Shown here: one piece after another, positions 17,442 through 26,329 of the stretch | Layout of the letters: every line of letters begins with the position of its first letter | Position numbering within the stretch: the first letter of the stretch is position 1 | Origin: an uncultured Dysgonomonas sp. | GTDB taxonomy: Bacteria > Bacteroidota > Bacteroidia > Bacteroidales > Dysgonomonadaceae | NCBI RefSeq assembly: GCF_900079725.1 | Contig: NZ_LT599032.1 | Coordinates: 3,210,155 to 3,274,154 of the forward strand | Reading direction: 5' to 3' | Length of the DNA stretch: 64,000 nucleotides | Translations under genes and position numbers: made by a program | The notes under the pieces: generated by a model | The model's input: only the letters and a program-made list of their open reading frames with translations | Database searches by the model: none | Told to the model about the DNA's origin: nothing

Positions 17442-18236
17442 TTACACAAACAGATATAAACTAAAAGCCATCACCAGCATACCTGCTACCAATCCCATGA
17501 TAGAAATATGGTGTTTTCCGTACTTCTCGGCACTAGGGAGCAATTCATCGAGGGAGATAAATACCATAATTCCCGAAACGGCAGCAAGGATAATCCCGTT
17601 CATAGCCGGAGTCCAGAACTGCATGAGGAAGAAATATGCGATCAACGCACCGAAAGGCTCGGCCAGCCCGGAAGCGAACGATAGCCAGAATGCTTTTTTG
17701 CGGCTGCCCGTAGCGTGATAGATAGGCACGGCAACGGCGATTCCTTCGGGAATATTATGTATGGCAATAGCAATGGTTATGGGTATGGCAACATCGAGGG
17801 AGCCAAGTGCAGATGTGAAAGTCGCGATACCTTCGGGGAAATTATGTATGGCAATGGAAAGGGCGACAACAATCCCAGTACGTTTCAGCGAACGTTTTTT
17901 ATCCATATCTTCCACACCTTGAATCTCATGTGGATTTAATGACTTGGGAATTGCAAAGTCAATCATATTTATGAGGGCAATACCCGCAAAAAAAGCAAGT
18001 ATGAGATAGAGCGTCCCCATTTTTTCGCCATAGACCGATACCAGTTCCAGTTTACCTTGCGGCATCATCTCCATAAATGAGACATACAACATAATTCCGG
18101 CCGAGAAGCCCAGAGATGCACACAGGAATTTTGTATTCGTATGTTTGGCAATCAGCGCTATAAGGCTGCCTATACCAGTCGATAGCCCGGCAATAGCTGT
18201 AAGTATAAATGCAAGTAGTATATTCTGTTCGGTCAT
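17442..18236 (-). CDS. zupT: ZIP-family zinc transporter ZupT
   Basis: A 264-residue ZIP transporter that imports zinc and other divalent cations across the inner membrane. Eight hydrophobic segments are recognisable. The two metal-binding signatures in the central helices, HNFPEGIAT (about 131-139) and HNIPEGIAVA (about 160-169), are intact, as is the N-terminal STGIGSLIAL. Length and layout are those of E. coli ZupT. It is transcribed away from the amidotransferase gene, with a −7 box at 18261-18268. Two other metal-uptake systems lie within 9 kb (Nramp at 21125, TonB receptor/HYC_CC_PP at 24009-26788). Confidence 0.93.
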   Translation of the reverse strand: MTEQNILLAFILTAIAGLSTGIGSLIALIAKHTNTKFLCASLGFSAGIMLYVSFMEMMPQGKLELVSVYGEKMGTLYLILAFFAGIALINMIDFAIPKSLNPHEIQGVEDMDKKRSLKRTGIVVALSIAIHNFPEGIATFTSALGSLDVAIPITIAIAIHNIPEGIAVAVPIYHATGSRKKAFWLSFASGLAEPFGALIAYFFLMQFWTPAMNGIILAAVSGIMVFISLDELLPSAEKYGKHHISIMGLVAGMLVMAFSLYLFV

Positions 18237-18260
18237 TATTCTCCTGAAACGTTAAGATTG

Positions 18261-18268
18261 CAAAGATA
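18261..18268 (-). promoter_or_regulatory. −7 box of zupT
   Basis: TATCTTTG on the minus strand, about 25 bases before the ATG at 18236. A weak TTTA stands at −33 (18290-18293, spacing 21). I found no clear Zur-type palindrome. Confidence 0.5.
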
Positions 18269-18469
18269 AGGGATTACCGTGAGGTATGGTAAACATTTAC
18301 AGCATGAAATGAAGAATGTCCGATTAAATTTCTTTTAAGTATAAACAATTTGATAATTTTATGAGTTCAATAACATTAAGTGTTTTCGAGACCTGGGATA
18401 AACGAAACAGATTTTGCTTTTACTCCCGTGGCTTAAATGCATTCATATAAAATGACGTATACTATCGCT

Positions 18470-19180
18470 ATGGCAAATAAAAGCAATTACAGAATCCATT
18501 TCATACAACATATTCCCTTCGAAGGGCTTGGATATATAGATAACTGGATAAATGAAAACGATTATGAACTATCCGTAACCAGGATGTATGGTAATTACCG
18601 ATTCCCAGGATTATCTGAATTCGATCTTCTCATCATTATGGGAGGCCCTATGGGCACATACGAAGAAGATAAATATCCGTGGCTGAAAGAAGAAAAAGCA
18701 TTTGTGAAGGAGGCTATAAATGCAAACAAGGCTGTTGTGGGTATTTGTCTGGGTTCACAAATCATAGCCAAAGCATTAGGGGCAAAAGTATATCCGAATA
18801 AGGAAAAAGAAATAGGCTGGCTGCCTGTTACTTTCTCCGATGCCCGGTCGCAAGCCTTATTCACCTCTAAGGATAAATCACCAATCGTTTTCCAATGGCA
18901 TGGAGATACCTTCGACCTCCCTGTTAACGCAAAGTTGCTGGCCTCGAGTGAAGCATGCAAGAATCAGGCGTTTTTGTACAAAGACAATGTGCTGGCTCTG
19001 CAATTTCATCTCGAAGTAACAGAAAAAAGTTATGCGGAAATGCTGGACAACGGGCTGGACGAACTAACTGATGGAAAATATATCCAGACAGAAAATTACA
19101 TACGAAGCAATACCCATTACATTCCGGAATGTAACCGGATGATTAAGTCCGTGATGGACAAACTTATTGAAAATATATGA
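18470..19180 (+). CDS. Class I glutamine amidotransferase (GATase1-like)
   Basis: A 236-residue stand-alone glutamine amidotransferase domain of the GMP-synthase-like type. The nucleophile elbow GICLGSQIIAKALGA places the catalytic cysteine at about residue 93. The oxyanion region IIMGGPMGTYEED is upstream (about 50-62), and the His-x-Glu of the triad is in LQFHLEVT (about 180). Such proteins are often annotated as GMP synthase but lack the ATP-pyrophosphatase domain; some hydrolyse gamma-glutamyl compounds. The ATG at 18470 is preferred over 18437 because the family N-terminus starts directly before the first strand (YRIHFIQH). The stop codon overlaps the start of the next gene (ATGA at 19177-19180), so it is translationally coupled to an MFS exporter. 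Confidence 0.82.
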   Translation: MANKSNYRIHFIQHIPFEGLGYIDNWINENDYELSVTRMYGNYRFPGLSEFDLLIIMGGPMGTYEEDKYPWLKEEKAFVKEAINANKAVVGICLGSQIIAKALGAKVYPNKEKEIGWLPVTFSDARSQALFTSKDKSPIVFQWHGDTFDLPVNAKLLASSEACKNQAFLYKDNVLALQFHLEVTEKSYAEMLDNGLDELTDGKYIQTENYIRSNTHYIPECNRMIKSVMDKLIENI

Positions 19181-20565
19181 CACAGAAAACATATAACACA
19201 GGTACAGGCGCGCTGATATTCATTATCTGCCTGTCGGCCTCTCTGGTTCCATTCATGGGTTCGGCTCTGAACCTTGCTTTACCATATATAAACAGCGACT
19301 TATCTCTCGATGCGGTTATGTCCGGATGGGTACCGACTTCTTATATGCTTTCGACAGCCATATTACAGATACCATGTGCCCGTATCGCTGATATGATAGG
19401 GCGCAGAAAGGTTTTTGTATGGGGCGTCATTGTACTCACTGTATTTTCTGTTTTAAGCGGCTTTGCCTCTACGGGAACAAGCCTTATCATATACCGCTTT
19501 TTGGCCGGAGTGGGCAGTGCGATGATGTTCGGTACAAGTACAGCCATACTGACCTCATCCGTTCCCGCCGAAAAACGAGGTAAAGCATTAGGTATGGTTG
19601 CGGCTTGCGTATATTTTGCGCTTGCGGCAGGTCCATTTATCGGGGGAATACTTACCCAGTACTTCAACTGGCACAGCATATTCTTTGTGTCGGCGGCACT
19701 CAGCCTGATTGTAGCTGTCGGCGGTATAGTGATAATTGAAGATGACTGGAAGGAGGAAGGAAAGAGTACATTCGATATTGTCGGGTCTATACTGTTTGCC
19801 ATAGCTCTTTCATCTTTGATATATGGTTTTTCGGAACTTCCTCATGTCAGCGGATTCATTTTTATCGGTATCGGCATTGTTGTAATCCTTTGCTTCGCTA
19901 TATATGAGAAAAAACAGGAATTTCCCGTTTTCAATATCAGGGTATTCCTCGGCAACAGGGTATTCCGCTTATCCTCCCTCTCTGCACTGATCAACTATTC
20001 AGCAACTTTTGCCATATCCTTTATGCTCAGTCTCTATCTGCAATATGTGCGTGGCCTGTCGCCCCGCGATGCCGGACTGATACTTATCGTGCAATCGGTG
20101 GTACAGGCGGTAGCGTCACTTAAATCGGGAAGCCTGTCGGACAAAATGTCCGCGACATTTTTGGCAACCCTCGGTATGGGAATTATAGCTGTAGGATTAG
20201 TCGGATTATGCTTTATTACAGAAACTACCAACCTGTATTATCTGGGAGGTATACTTATATTATTAGGGCTGGGATTCGGTATTTTTTCCTCACCGAATAC
20301 CAATATCATTATGAGCTCAGTAGAGAAGAAACATTACGGATTGGCCTCGGCCACTATGGGAACAATGCGTCTTACAGGGCAGGCGTTCAGTATGGGTATC
20401 GCTATTATGGCTATTTCGATAATGATAGGAAATGTGCAGATGTCCCCTGCTCTTTCATCTCAGTTTATAGGCAGTATGCGGATAACATTTGTTATTTGTC
20501 TGGTGTTATGTTTGTTCGGTGTATATGCTTCGTCGGCAAGGGATAGGAAGAAAAAAGATGTGTAA
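19177..20565 (+). CDS. MFS transporter, DHA2-like (drug/metabolite exporter)
   Basis: A 462-residue major facilitator with the features of the DHA2 group. The N-terminal helix ends LVPFMGSALNLALPYI (the usual D is N here), followed by WVPTSYMLSTAILQIPCARIAD, the loop GRRKVFVWG, and motif C-like ALAAGPFIGGILTQYFNWHSIFF (about 147-169). Thirteen or fourteen hydrophobic segments are apparent. It starts inside the stop codon of the amidotransferase gene, suggesting export of a compound that the amidotransferase handles, or resistance to it; this is inference. No terminator is seen before the repeat region that follows. Confidence 0.87.
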   Translation: MTQKTYNTGTGALIFIICLSASLVPFMGSALNLALPYINSDLSLDAVMSGWVPTSYMLSTAILQIPCARIADMIGRRKVFVWGVIVLTVFSVLSGFASTGTSLIIYRFLAGVGSAMMFGTSTAILTSSVPAEKRGKALGMVAACVYFALAAGPFIGGILTQYFNWHSIFFVSAALSLIVAVGGIVIIEDDWKEEGKSTFDIVGSILFAIALSSLIYGFSELPHVSGFIFIGIGIVVILCFAIYEKKQEFPVFNIRVFLGNRVFRLSSLSALINYSATFAISFMLSLYLQYVRGLSPRDAGLILIVQSVVQAVASLKSGSLSDKMSATFLATLGMGIIAVGLVGLCFITETTNLYYLGGILILLGLGFGIFSSPNTNIIMSSVEKKHYGLASATMGTMRLTGQAFSMGIAIMAISIMIGNVQMSPALSSQFIGSMRITFVICLVLCLFGVYASSARDRKKKDV

Positions 20566-20580
20566 AGGTATTCCGGAAAG

Positions 20581-20960
20581 TTTATCTATGTATATAGCCA
20601 ATAGCATTTAGCTGTTAGCTTATAGCTCTTTGAAAAAATGAATTAGCAGATTTGTAAATTAGCATATTAGCAAATGAGTAAAAAGTGTTACATGTGTTAC
20701 CTTTTTTATAGTTACAAGTTACTTCGCTCTGCGGGCAGTTACGAGTTACAAGTTAGTTCACTGTTTACTGCTAACTGTTTACTGACATATCTGTTACCTT
20801 TGTTACCTTTTAACCCAATATAGTCAATGAATGTAAAAACAACAAAATGAAAACAATGAAAAGCTGTCAGATGTGTCAGATTTTAACCAAATACAGTCAA
20901 TAAGCGTGAATATAGTGATGGGTTAGAATTGCGTCTTTGCGTCTCTGCGTGAGAATACTG
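20581..20960 (+). repeat. Mosaic intergenic repeat, copy 2 (modules A, B, C)
   Basis: The 559-base gap 20566-21124 holds no gene. It holds module A (20581-20632), AGCATATTAGCAAATGAG-type words (20640-20680), GTTACTTCGCTCTGCGGGCA and relatives (about 20710-20755), a CTGTTTACTGCTAACTG series, module B (20790-20812, TACCTTTG at 20795-20802), and module C (about 20825-20945, AAAGCTGTCAGATGTGTCAG to GAATTGCGTCTTT). Module C has a diverged copy at 57961-58073. Further B-like sequence follows at 21036-21060. Confidence 0.75.
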
Positions 20961-21040
20961 TTAACTGCTAACTGAGAGTCACTTGCGCAACAGCCAAAGC
21001 TAACGGCTAAAAGCTATCAGCTAATAGCTGAAATATGTGT

Positions 21041-21048
21041 TACCTTTG
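21041..21048 (+). promoter_or_regulatory. Module-B −7 box upstream of the Nramp gene
   Basis: TACCTTTG in GTGTTACCTTTGTAACCTTT, a second B-like copy, 76 bases before the ATG at 21125. Confidence 0.4.
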
Positions 21049-21109
21049 TAACCTTTTGCTTATTTGCAAAAGATTTCTAAACACAGAATAAAAGGAATAA
21101 AAAAGTAAT

Positions 21110-21115
21110 AGGAGG
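21110..21115 (+). promoter_or_regulatory. Canonical Shine-Dalgarno of the Nramp gene
   Basis: AGGAGG lies nine bases before the ATG at 21125. Most genes in this window, as in Bacteroidota generally, have no such sequence, so this is unusual. It supports the chosen start. Confidence 0.6.
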
Positions 21116-21124
21116 AAAAAAGAA

Positions 21125-22411
21125 ATGAAAAACCTCTTTAAGAAGATAAAGAAAGATTATAATACAATCAACCCCAAACAAAAATCGGGGGTTCTTGAGA
21201 TATTGAAATATATCGGACCGGGACTACTTGTTACGGTCGGGTTCATTGATCCCGGTAACTGGGCCTCAAATTTTGCGGCAGGATCAGAGTTCGGCTACGC
21301 TCTGTTGTGGGTGGTTACACTATCCACCATAATGCTGATTCTCTTACAGCACAATGTCGCCCATCTCGGTATTGTTACAGGATTGTGTTTGTCGGAAGCG
21401 GCAAATAAATATTTACCGAAGACCGGTTCACGCATTGTCCTCTGGTCTGCTATCGGTGCATCTATTTCCACATCGCTGGCCGAAATATTAGGAGGAGCAA
21501 TAGCCTTGAATATGTTGTTCGATGTGCCGATTAAGGTAGGGGCAGTTCTTGTGGCAATCTTTGTATTTGTAATGATGTTCTCCAATTCTTATAAGAAGAT
21601 AGAACGCTATATTATTTTCTTTGTTTCCATGATCGGTCTTTCCTTTATATATGAACTCTTCCTTGTGGATATTGAATGGGGTGAGGCGGCAAAAGCATGG
21701 GTCGTACCGTCTGTACCGCAAGGCAGTATGCTGATAATCATGAGCGTGCTCGGAGCCGTAGTGATGCCTCACAACTTGTTCCTGCACTCGGAAGTTATAC
21801 AAAGCCGCCAATGGAACTTACAGGACGAAAAAGTAATGGAGAAACAACTGAAATACGAGTTTTTCGATACCTTTTTCTCTATGCTTATAGGCTGGGCGAT
21901 AAACAGCGCCATGATATTATTGGCTGCATCTACGTTTTTCAAGCAGGGAGTGGTCGTAGATGATTTGCAACAGGCGCATTCCCTTCTGCAACCCTTATTG
22001 GGCAGTAATGCCGTTGTTATATTTGCTGTCGCTCTGTTGCTGGCCGGAATATCGTCTTCCATGACATCGGGTATCGCAGCCGGTTCTATCTTTGCAGGGA
22101 TGTACAATGAACCATACAATATAAAGGACATACACTCTCGCATAGGAATACTTATTTCCTTAGGTGTGGCTTTAATCATTATATTTATGATAGGCGACCC
22201 GTTCAAAGGACTGATTATTTCGCAGGCAATACTGAGTATGCAGCTTCCTATAACAGTCTTTCTGCAAGTTCGGCTCACATCATCGAAAAAGGTAATGGGG
22301 AAATACGCGAATTCGTTACGAACTAAGATATGGCTTTACGGTATAGCGTCTATTGTGACATTTCTGAATATACTTTTACTCGCAAGTTTTTTTACAGACA
22401 TCAAATTATAG
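21125..22411 (+). CDS. Nramp-family divalent metal transporter
   Basis: A 428-residue Nramp (MntH-like) proton-coupled importer of Mn2+/Fe2+. The helix-1 metal site reads IDPGNWASNFAAGS (about residues 40-53; the usual DPGN is intact). The helix-6 motif is VVMPHNLFLHSEVIQSR (about 215-231), with the methionine that coordinates soft metals present. About 11 hydrophobic segments are visible. It has an unusually strong ribosome-binding site and stands after a repeat-derived promoter-like region. Manganese is the likely substrate, by family. Confidence 0.92.
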   Translation: MKNLFKKIKKDYNTINPKQKSGVLEILKYIGPGLLVTVGFIDPGNWASNFAAGSEFGYALLWVVTLSTIMLILLQHNVAHLGIVTGLCLSEAANKYLPKTGSRIVLWSAIGASISTSLAEILGGAIALNMLFDVPIKVGAVLVAIFVFVMMFSNSYKKIERYIIFFVSMIGLSFIYELFLVDIEWGEAAKAWVVPSVPQGSMLIIMSVLGAVVMPHNLFLHSEVIQSRQWNLQDEKVMEKQLKYEFFDTFFSMLIGWAINSAMILLAASTFFKQGVVVDDLQQAHSLLQPLLGSNAVVIFAVALLLAGISSSMTSGIAAGSIFAGMYNEPYNIKDIHSRIGILISLGVALIIIFMIGDPFKGLIISQAILSMQLPITVFLQVRLTSSKKVMGKYANSLRTKIWLYGIASIVTFLNILLLASFFTDIKL

Positions 22412-22487
22412 GATAAGATTGTTACTTTATTACCAAATACCTATCTTTAAGGCCGTAATCCTATCCCATTTTATAAAATAGAAGCAT

Positions 22488-22940
22488 ATGAAAAAGATTA
22501 TATTATTTATCCTCTGCTCTACTCTGATAACAGGAGTATTGACAAGTTGCGGACCGAAGGCAAAAACAGAAACCCCGGCCGAAACGGTGAAAACAGAAAA
22601 TAAAGCAGAAGCTCCAAAATCTAAATTTGTAAAGCTGGCCGAAGAAACGAATAAGAGCATGCCGATGCCGCTACCCGGAGGTATCAGGATGGATAAAGCG
22701 GAAGCGGTATCTAAAAATGAGTTCAAGTATTACTATACATTTACTCAGACTCCGGCTGTTACGGCCGAAGAATTTGTAAGAAGCACAAAGCCTGCTCTTA
22801 CCCTTGCTTTGCAAAGCACTAAAGGAAAAGATCTGGATATGTTCAAAGATGATAAAATGACATTGGTATATGCATATTATACAATGGACGGAAAACTTTT
22901 TGCAGAAGTAAAACTAATGCCGGAAGATTATATTAAATAA
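22488..22940 (+). CDS. Small lipoprotein of unknown function
   Basis: A 150-residue protein with a clear lipoprotein signal (MKKIILFILCSTLITGVLTS followed by Cys21), a Lys/Glu/Thr-rich linker (about 23-45), and a compact domain (about 45-150) with alternating strands and helices ending AEVKLMPEDYIK. I do not recognise the domain. The N-terminal part of the domain carries a methionine/proline run, NKSMPMPLPGGIRM, that might bind a metal. It lies 76 bases after the Nramp stop and 23 bases before the Dabb gene, so it may belong to the same transcript. Confidence 0.7.
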   Translation: MKKIILFILCSTLITGVLTSCGPKAKTETPAETVKTENKAEAPKSKFVKLAEETNKSMPMPLPGGIRMDKAEAVSKNEFKYYYTFTQTPAVTAEEFVRSTKPALTLALQSTKGKDLDMFKDDKMTLVYAYYTMDGKLFAEVKLMPEDYIK

Positions 22941-22963
22941 CAATAAAACTAAATTCAACTATA

Positions 22964-23263
22964 ATGATCAAACATATTGTAATGTGGAAACTCAAAGACG
23001 AGGCCCACGGAAACGGCAAGGCTACTAATGCCGGACTGGTAAAAGAAAAACTGGAAGCCCTCAGCGGAAAAATCGACGGCTTACTGAAAATAGAAGTCGG
23101 TATTGATTTTCTGGGAGGAGGGAATTTCGATGTAGTACTCTATTCTGAGTTATCAAGCAAAGAAGCGCTGGATACCTATCAGAATCATCCCCTACATCAG
23201 GCAGTGCTTCCGTTTATCAGGGAAGCGGTTATGGACAGAAAAGCGGTAGATTACGAGGGGTAA
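22964..23263 (+). CDS. Dabb-family (stress-responsive A/B barrel) protein
   Basis: A 99-residue dimeric alpha-beta barrel protein. The first strand IKHIVMWKLKDEA and the ending HPLHQAVLPFIREAVMDRKAVDY are the hallmarks of the Dabb (stress-responsive A/B barrel) family. The biochemical role in bacteria is not established. Its stop codon and the next ATG are one base apart (23263/23265), so it is co-transcribed with the DNA alkylation repair gene. Confidence 0.87.
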   Translation: MIKHIVMWKLKDEAHGNGKATNAGLVKEKLEALSGKIDGLLKIEVGIDFLGGGNFDVVLYSELSSKEALDTYQNHPLHQAVLPFIREAVMDRKAVDYEG

Positions 23264-23264
23264 A

Positions 23265-23957
23265 ATGGAACAGGAAGAAATAATAAGGGATATCCGTCAG
23301 CGTTGTCGCAAAGCCATGAACGGTATCGCCTCTACCAGTATGCGTCAGCGAGGCATATCTTATAAAGTGAATTTCGGGTTAAACATACAACAGATAAAAG
23401 AATTGTCCGGCCGTTACAAACCGGATGCAGAATTAGCTGAAACGCTCTGGAAAGAAGATACCCGCGAACTGAAAATACTGGCTACTTTTTTATATCCGGC
23501 TGATACATTCACAGAAAATGTTGCTGATAAATGGGTTACTGAGATTCCGAATCAGGAGATAAGGGAGCAACTTTCCCTTAATCTGTTACAAATCCTTCCT
23601 TTTGCCGGCAAGCTGGCTTTGGAATGGGGTAACAGCAAAGACGAGAGTATCCGCACAACAGGTTATTGGCTACTGGCCCGCCTGTTTCTAATAAAGAAAA
23701 CCGGCAAACAGTCTGCAAATGGTTATACATTTATATGGGATGATGTTATTTCAGATAATATGTTTCTTCGCAATGCAGCGTCGTTGGCATTGAAGCATTT
23801 AGGAAGACAATCGAAAACAGATGCCAATATAATACTGGACAAGCTATCTATATATAAAGACGATAGTGACTTGATAAAGCAAGAAGCATATAATAGTCTG
23901 GCTTTCGAATTTGAGTATTATAGCCTCCCCAACCCCTCCGAAGGAGGGGCTTCATGA
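23265..23957 (+). CDS. DNA alkylation repair protein (HEAT-like, AlkD-related)
   Basis: A 230-residue all-helical HEAT-repeat protein of the DNA alkylation repair (AlkC/AlkD-like) family, which binds or excises alkylated bases. The LAETLWKEDTRELKILATFL segment (about 60-80), with acidic and tryptophan positions, and ALEWGNSKDESIRTTGYWL (about 125-143) are typical. The last ten residues (SLPNPSEGGAS) are encoded by the left arm of the palindromic repeat that follows, so the native C-terminus probably ended earlier and was extended when the repeat inserted. It is coupled to the Dabb gene upstream. Confidence 0.83.
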   Translation: MEQEEIIRDIRQRCRKAMNGIASTSMRQRGISYKVNFGLNIQQIKELSGRYKPDAELAETLWKEDTRELKILATFLYPADTFTENVADKWVTEIPNQEIREQLSLNLLQILPFAGKLALEWGNSKDESIRTTGYWLLARLFLIKKTGKQSANGYTFIWDDVISDNMFLRNAASLALKHLGRQSKTDANIILDKLSIYKDDSDLIKQEAYNSLAFEFEYYSLPNPSEGGAS

Positions 23958-24005
23958 GAGACTCTATACCGGACACCTCCCCAAGGGGGAGGCCGGGAGG
24001 GGGCT
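23922..24005. repeat. GC-rich palindromic repeat between convergent genes
   Basis: Two adjacent hairpins, CCCCTCC-GAA-GGAGGGG (23933-23949) and CCTCCCC-AA-GGGGGAGG (23976-23992), form a larger near-palindrome between the convergent alkylation-repair and TonB-receptor genes. It is REP-like and could end transcription from both sides. The same kind of word occurs in the repeats at 6903 and 39352. Confidence 0.65.
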
Positions 24006-24008
24006 CGT

Positions 24009-26222
24009 TTACTTCCCTATAGTATATCTCAGGCCGGCATAGAACTTACGTCCCATTGTAGGGCCCCAAACCATTGTAGCGTCAAAATCATCTCCGAATG
24101 GATTTTCGGAAGATATGATAGGATTCTTCTGTCGGAAGTCAGTTATATTTTCTGCACCTACATATACACTCCAGTTTCGGAAGTTCTTGGTCACCTGAGC
24201 ATTCAGGATAGTAAACGAATCGAATCTGGTATCCCACAGCGGATTTGCTGCATCGGGCGTGGGCATACGTCCGCCACCGTTAAATTGAGATGTGAGGTCG
24301 AACACCCATTTCCTTAAAGGTGTTTCATATGAAGCTGTAACCAGTGCCTTGTAATCGCTGATAAGAGGCTTCTTCATCAGTTTGCCGCCATAATTCGTCT
24401 TTGCGTCAGTCCAACGGTAAGCTCCCAATATATTGAAGCCTTTGAATAAAGGATAAGATGCCTCTATCTGGAAGCTATTGGCGTATGACTTTCCTTGCAG
24501 GTTATAGAATTGTACTGCATGAGGGTTGCTGTCCACGTCTGTTACTACCTGATTATCGAAGTCGGTACGGTACCATTCTCCGGAAATAGTAAGCTCTTCG
24601 CCTTTGACCGGGATATGGAAAGATATGCTTGTACCGTAGTTCCATGCCGATTCCTGCTTCAGATTATCGGCTATCTCTATTTTCCTGCTACTGGCCAGAT
24701 AGAAACTATTCTCCGGCATAACAAATACAGTCCGGTAGCCTTTGCCTGCCGAAGCTCTCATGTTCAGCCATTCTACTGGCATATATTTCAGATGCAGGCG
24801 CGGGGTTACAAACATTTTGTCATGCAGGGAACTATAATCGGTACGCAGACCTGCCAGCGCAATAAACTTGTCATCCTTATTGAATGTATACTGGAGATAA
24901 CCGCCTGTTGTAGTTTCCTGATCCGGCTGATTGGTAATAGGCTGAGCCAGATATATGGACTGGTTGTATTTATCCCAGTTCATGCTGAGGCCTGCGCTTA
25001 ACTGATGCGCCTTTCCAAGCCCGGTTTCATACATCAATGAGGCATACAGATTGTTACCGTACACATTATATTTATTGGCTGCATACTGTGATTTCTGGTC
25101 GTGGTACGATCCTGTGAATATCAGTGCCACATTGCCATTTCTTTCTTCATCGACAATATAAGAGTTCTTTGTATAAAACTCTCCACGATTTGCATTCACA
25201 GTTATTTCATAAGGGTTATCCTTATTCAGTGATGAAGGAGTCAGGGTATGCATAGTCTGTCCGCTGGTACGGTAATCCTGTACAAAACGTACGCCAAATT
25301 GAGATGCATAGCGTCCCGACATATAATGCCAGCGATTCATCAGGTTGAACTGATGTTTCTTCGGTGCATCCAGGAAACTATCGTTATTATCATCATGTGA
25401 AGCCGACTCATTCGAATAATGAAGGAACAGACCTGTATTCAATTTATCATTCAATATAAAGGCTGCGTCGGCATTTCCTTCATACCGGCCTGCATCACTC
25501 GCAAACAGATTCAGACTGAGGGGATCGGCGCTATTCGGTTTCTTGTATTCCACATTCATTTGCCCGGTGATGGATTCATAGCCGTTTTTCACCGATGCTG
25601 CTCCTTTGGATATCTGTATGCTTTCCATCCACGGGCCGGGAATATAATCCAAACCATAAATAGAAGCCGGACCGCGAAAGTTAGGATAATTCTCGGTAAG
25701 GGTCTGCACATATGTTCCAGCTAAGCCTAAAAGTTGAATTTGCTTTGCCCCTGTCACAGCATCACTGAACGATACGTCTACCGAGGGATTGGTCTCAAAG
25801 CTTTCGGATAGATTACAACATGCGGCACGATGCAGTTCCTTGGTTGTTATCTTCTCGGTATTCAAGAGGCTGGTACGGGACTTAATCGTTCCCGGAGGGG
25901 TCTTTTCTATAATGACCTCACCCAATTCATTATCTTCATCCAGTGTTATATTCTGCATATCTGCAAAATCGTGGATGTGGACGACCTTATTTTTAAAGCC
26001 GATATAGTTCACTTCGAGCATATGATCTTTATGGGGCGTACCGCTTATTTCAAAGTAGCCTTTTTCATCTGTGATCACACTCGTTTTGGAATTTTCCCAA
26101 TGTACGTTGGCGCCTATCAAAGGCTGTTTTTGAGCGTCATAAACATATCCTTTCAGTATGTCTTTACCGAAAGCCAGTGTGGGAAGAAGTAGTAATATTA
26201 TAAATAGTTTTATCGTTTTCAT
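24009..26222 (-). CDS. TonB-dependent outer-membrane receptor, probably metal-related
   Basis: A 737-residue TonB-dependent receptor. A signal peptide (MKTIKLFIILLLLPTLAFG) is followed by a carboxypeptidase-regulatory-like beta domain (about 22-105, YVYDAQKQPLIGANVHWEN), the plug (about 110-230) and a 22-strand-type barrel ending with an aromatic-rich strand (RKFYAGLRYTIGK). The plug carries a vicinal cysteine pair in RAACCNLSESF (about residue 135), a feature of receptors placed beside HYC_CC_PP proteins; metal (copper or iron) or metallophore uptake is the likely role, by association. The HYC_CC_PP gene lies directly upstream, 107 bases away on the same strand. The C-terminal end abuts the palindromic repeat. 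Confidence 0.9.
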   Translation of the reverse strand: MKTIKLFIILLLLPTLAFGKDILKGYVYDAQKQPLIGANVHWENSKTSVITDEKGYFEISGTPHKDHMLEVNYIGFKNKVVHIHDFADMQNITLDEDNELGEVIIEKTPPGTIKSRTSLLNTEKITTKELHRAACCNLSESFETNPSVDVSFSDAVTGAKQIQLLGLAGTYVQTLTENYPNFRGPASIYGLDYIPGPWMESIQISKGAASVKNGYESITGQMNVEYKKPNSADPLSLNLFASDAGRYEGNADAAFILNDKLNTGLFLHYSNESASHDDNNDSFLDAPKKHQFNLMNRWHYMSGRYASQFGVRFVQDYRTSGQTMHTLTPSSLNKDNPYEITVNANRGEFYTKNSYIVDEERNGNVALIFTGSYHDQKSQYAANKYNVYGNNLYASLMYETGLGKAHQLSAGLSMNWDKYNQSIYLAQPITNQPDQETTTGGYLQYTFNKDDKFIALAGLRTDYSSLHDKMFVTPRLHLKYMPVEWLNMRASAGKGYRTVFVMPENSFYLASSRKIEIADNLKQESAWNYGTSISFHIPVKGEELTISGEWYRTDFDNQVVTDVDSNPHAVQFYNLQGKSYANSFQIEASYPLFKGFNILGAYRWTDAKTNYGGKLMKKPLISDYKALVTASYETPLRKWVFDLTSQFNGGGRMPTPDAANPLWDTRFDSFTILNAQVTKNFRNWSVYVGAENITDFRQKNPIISSENPFGDDFDATMVWGPTMGRKFYAGLRYTIGK

Positions 26223-26329
26223 TTGATTCTCTTTATTAGTAATGAGTTAATAAGTACTTAGTAGTAAGTACAAAGCATTAAGTACAGGATTATCTGAATA
26301 TCCTGTATAACATAACTAAGGTAGAGAAA

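Noticed and set aside
21060-21124. A manganese riboswitch (yybP-ykoY) before the Nramp gene
   Set aside because: No matching stem structure or terminator is visible; the region is AT-rich with repeat remnants.
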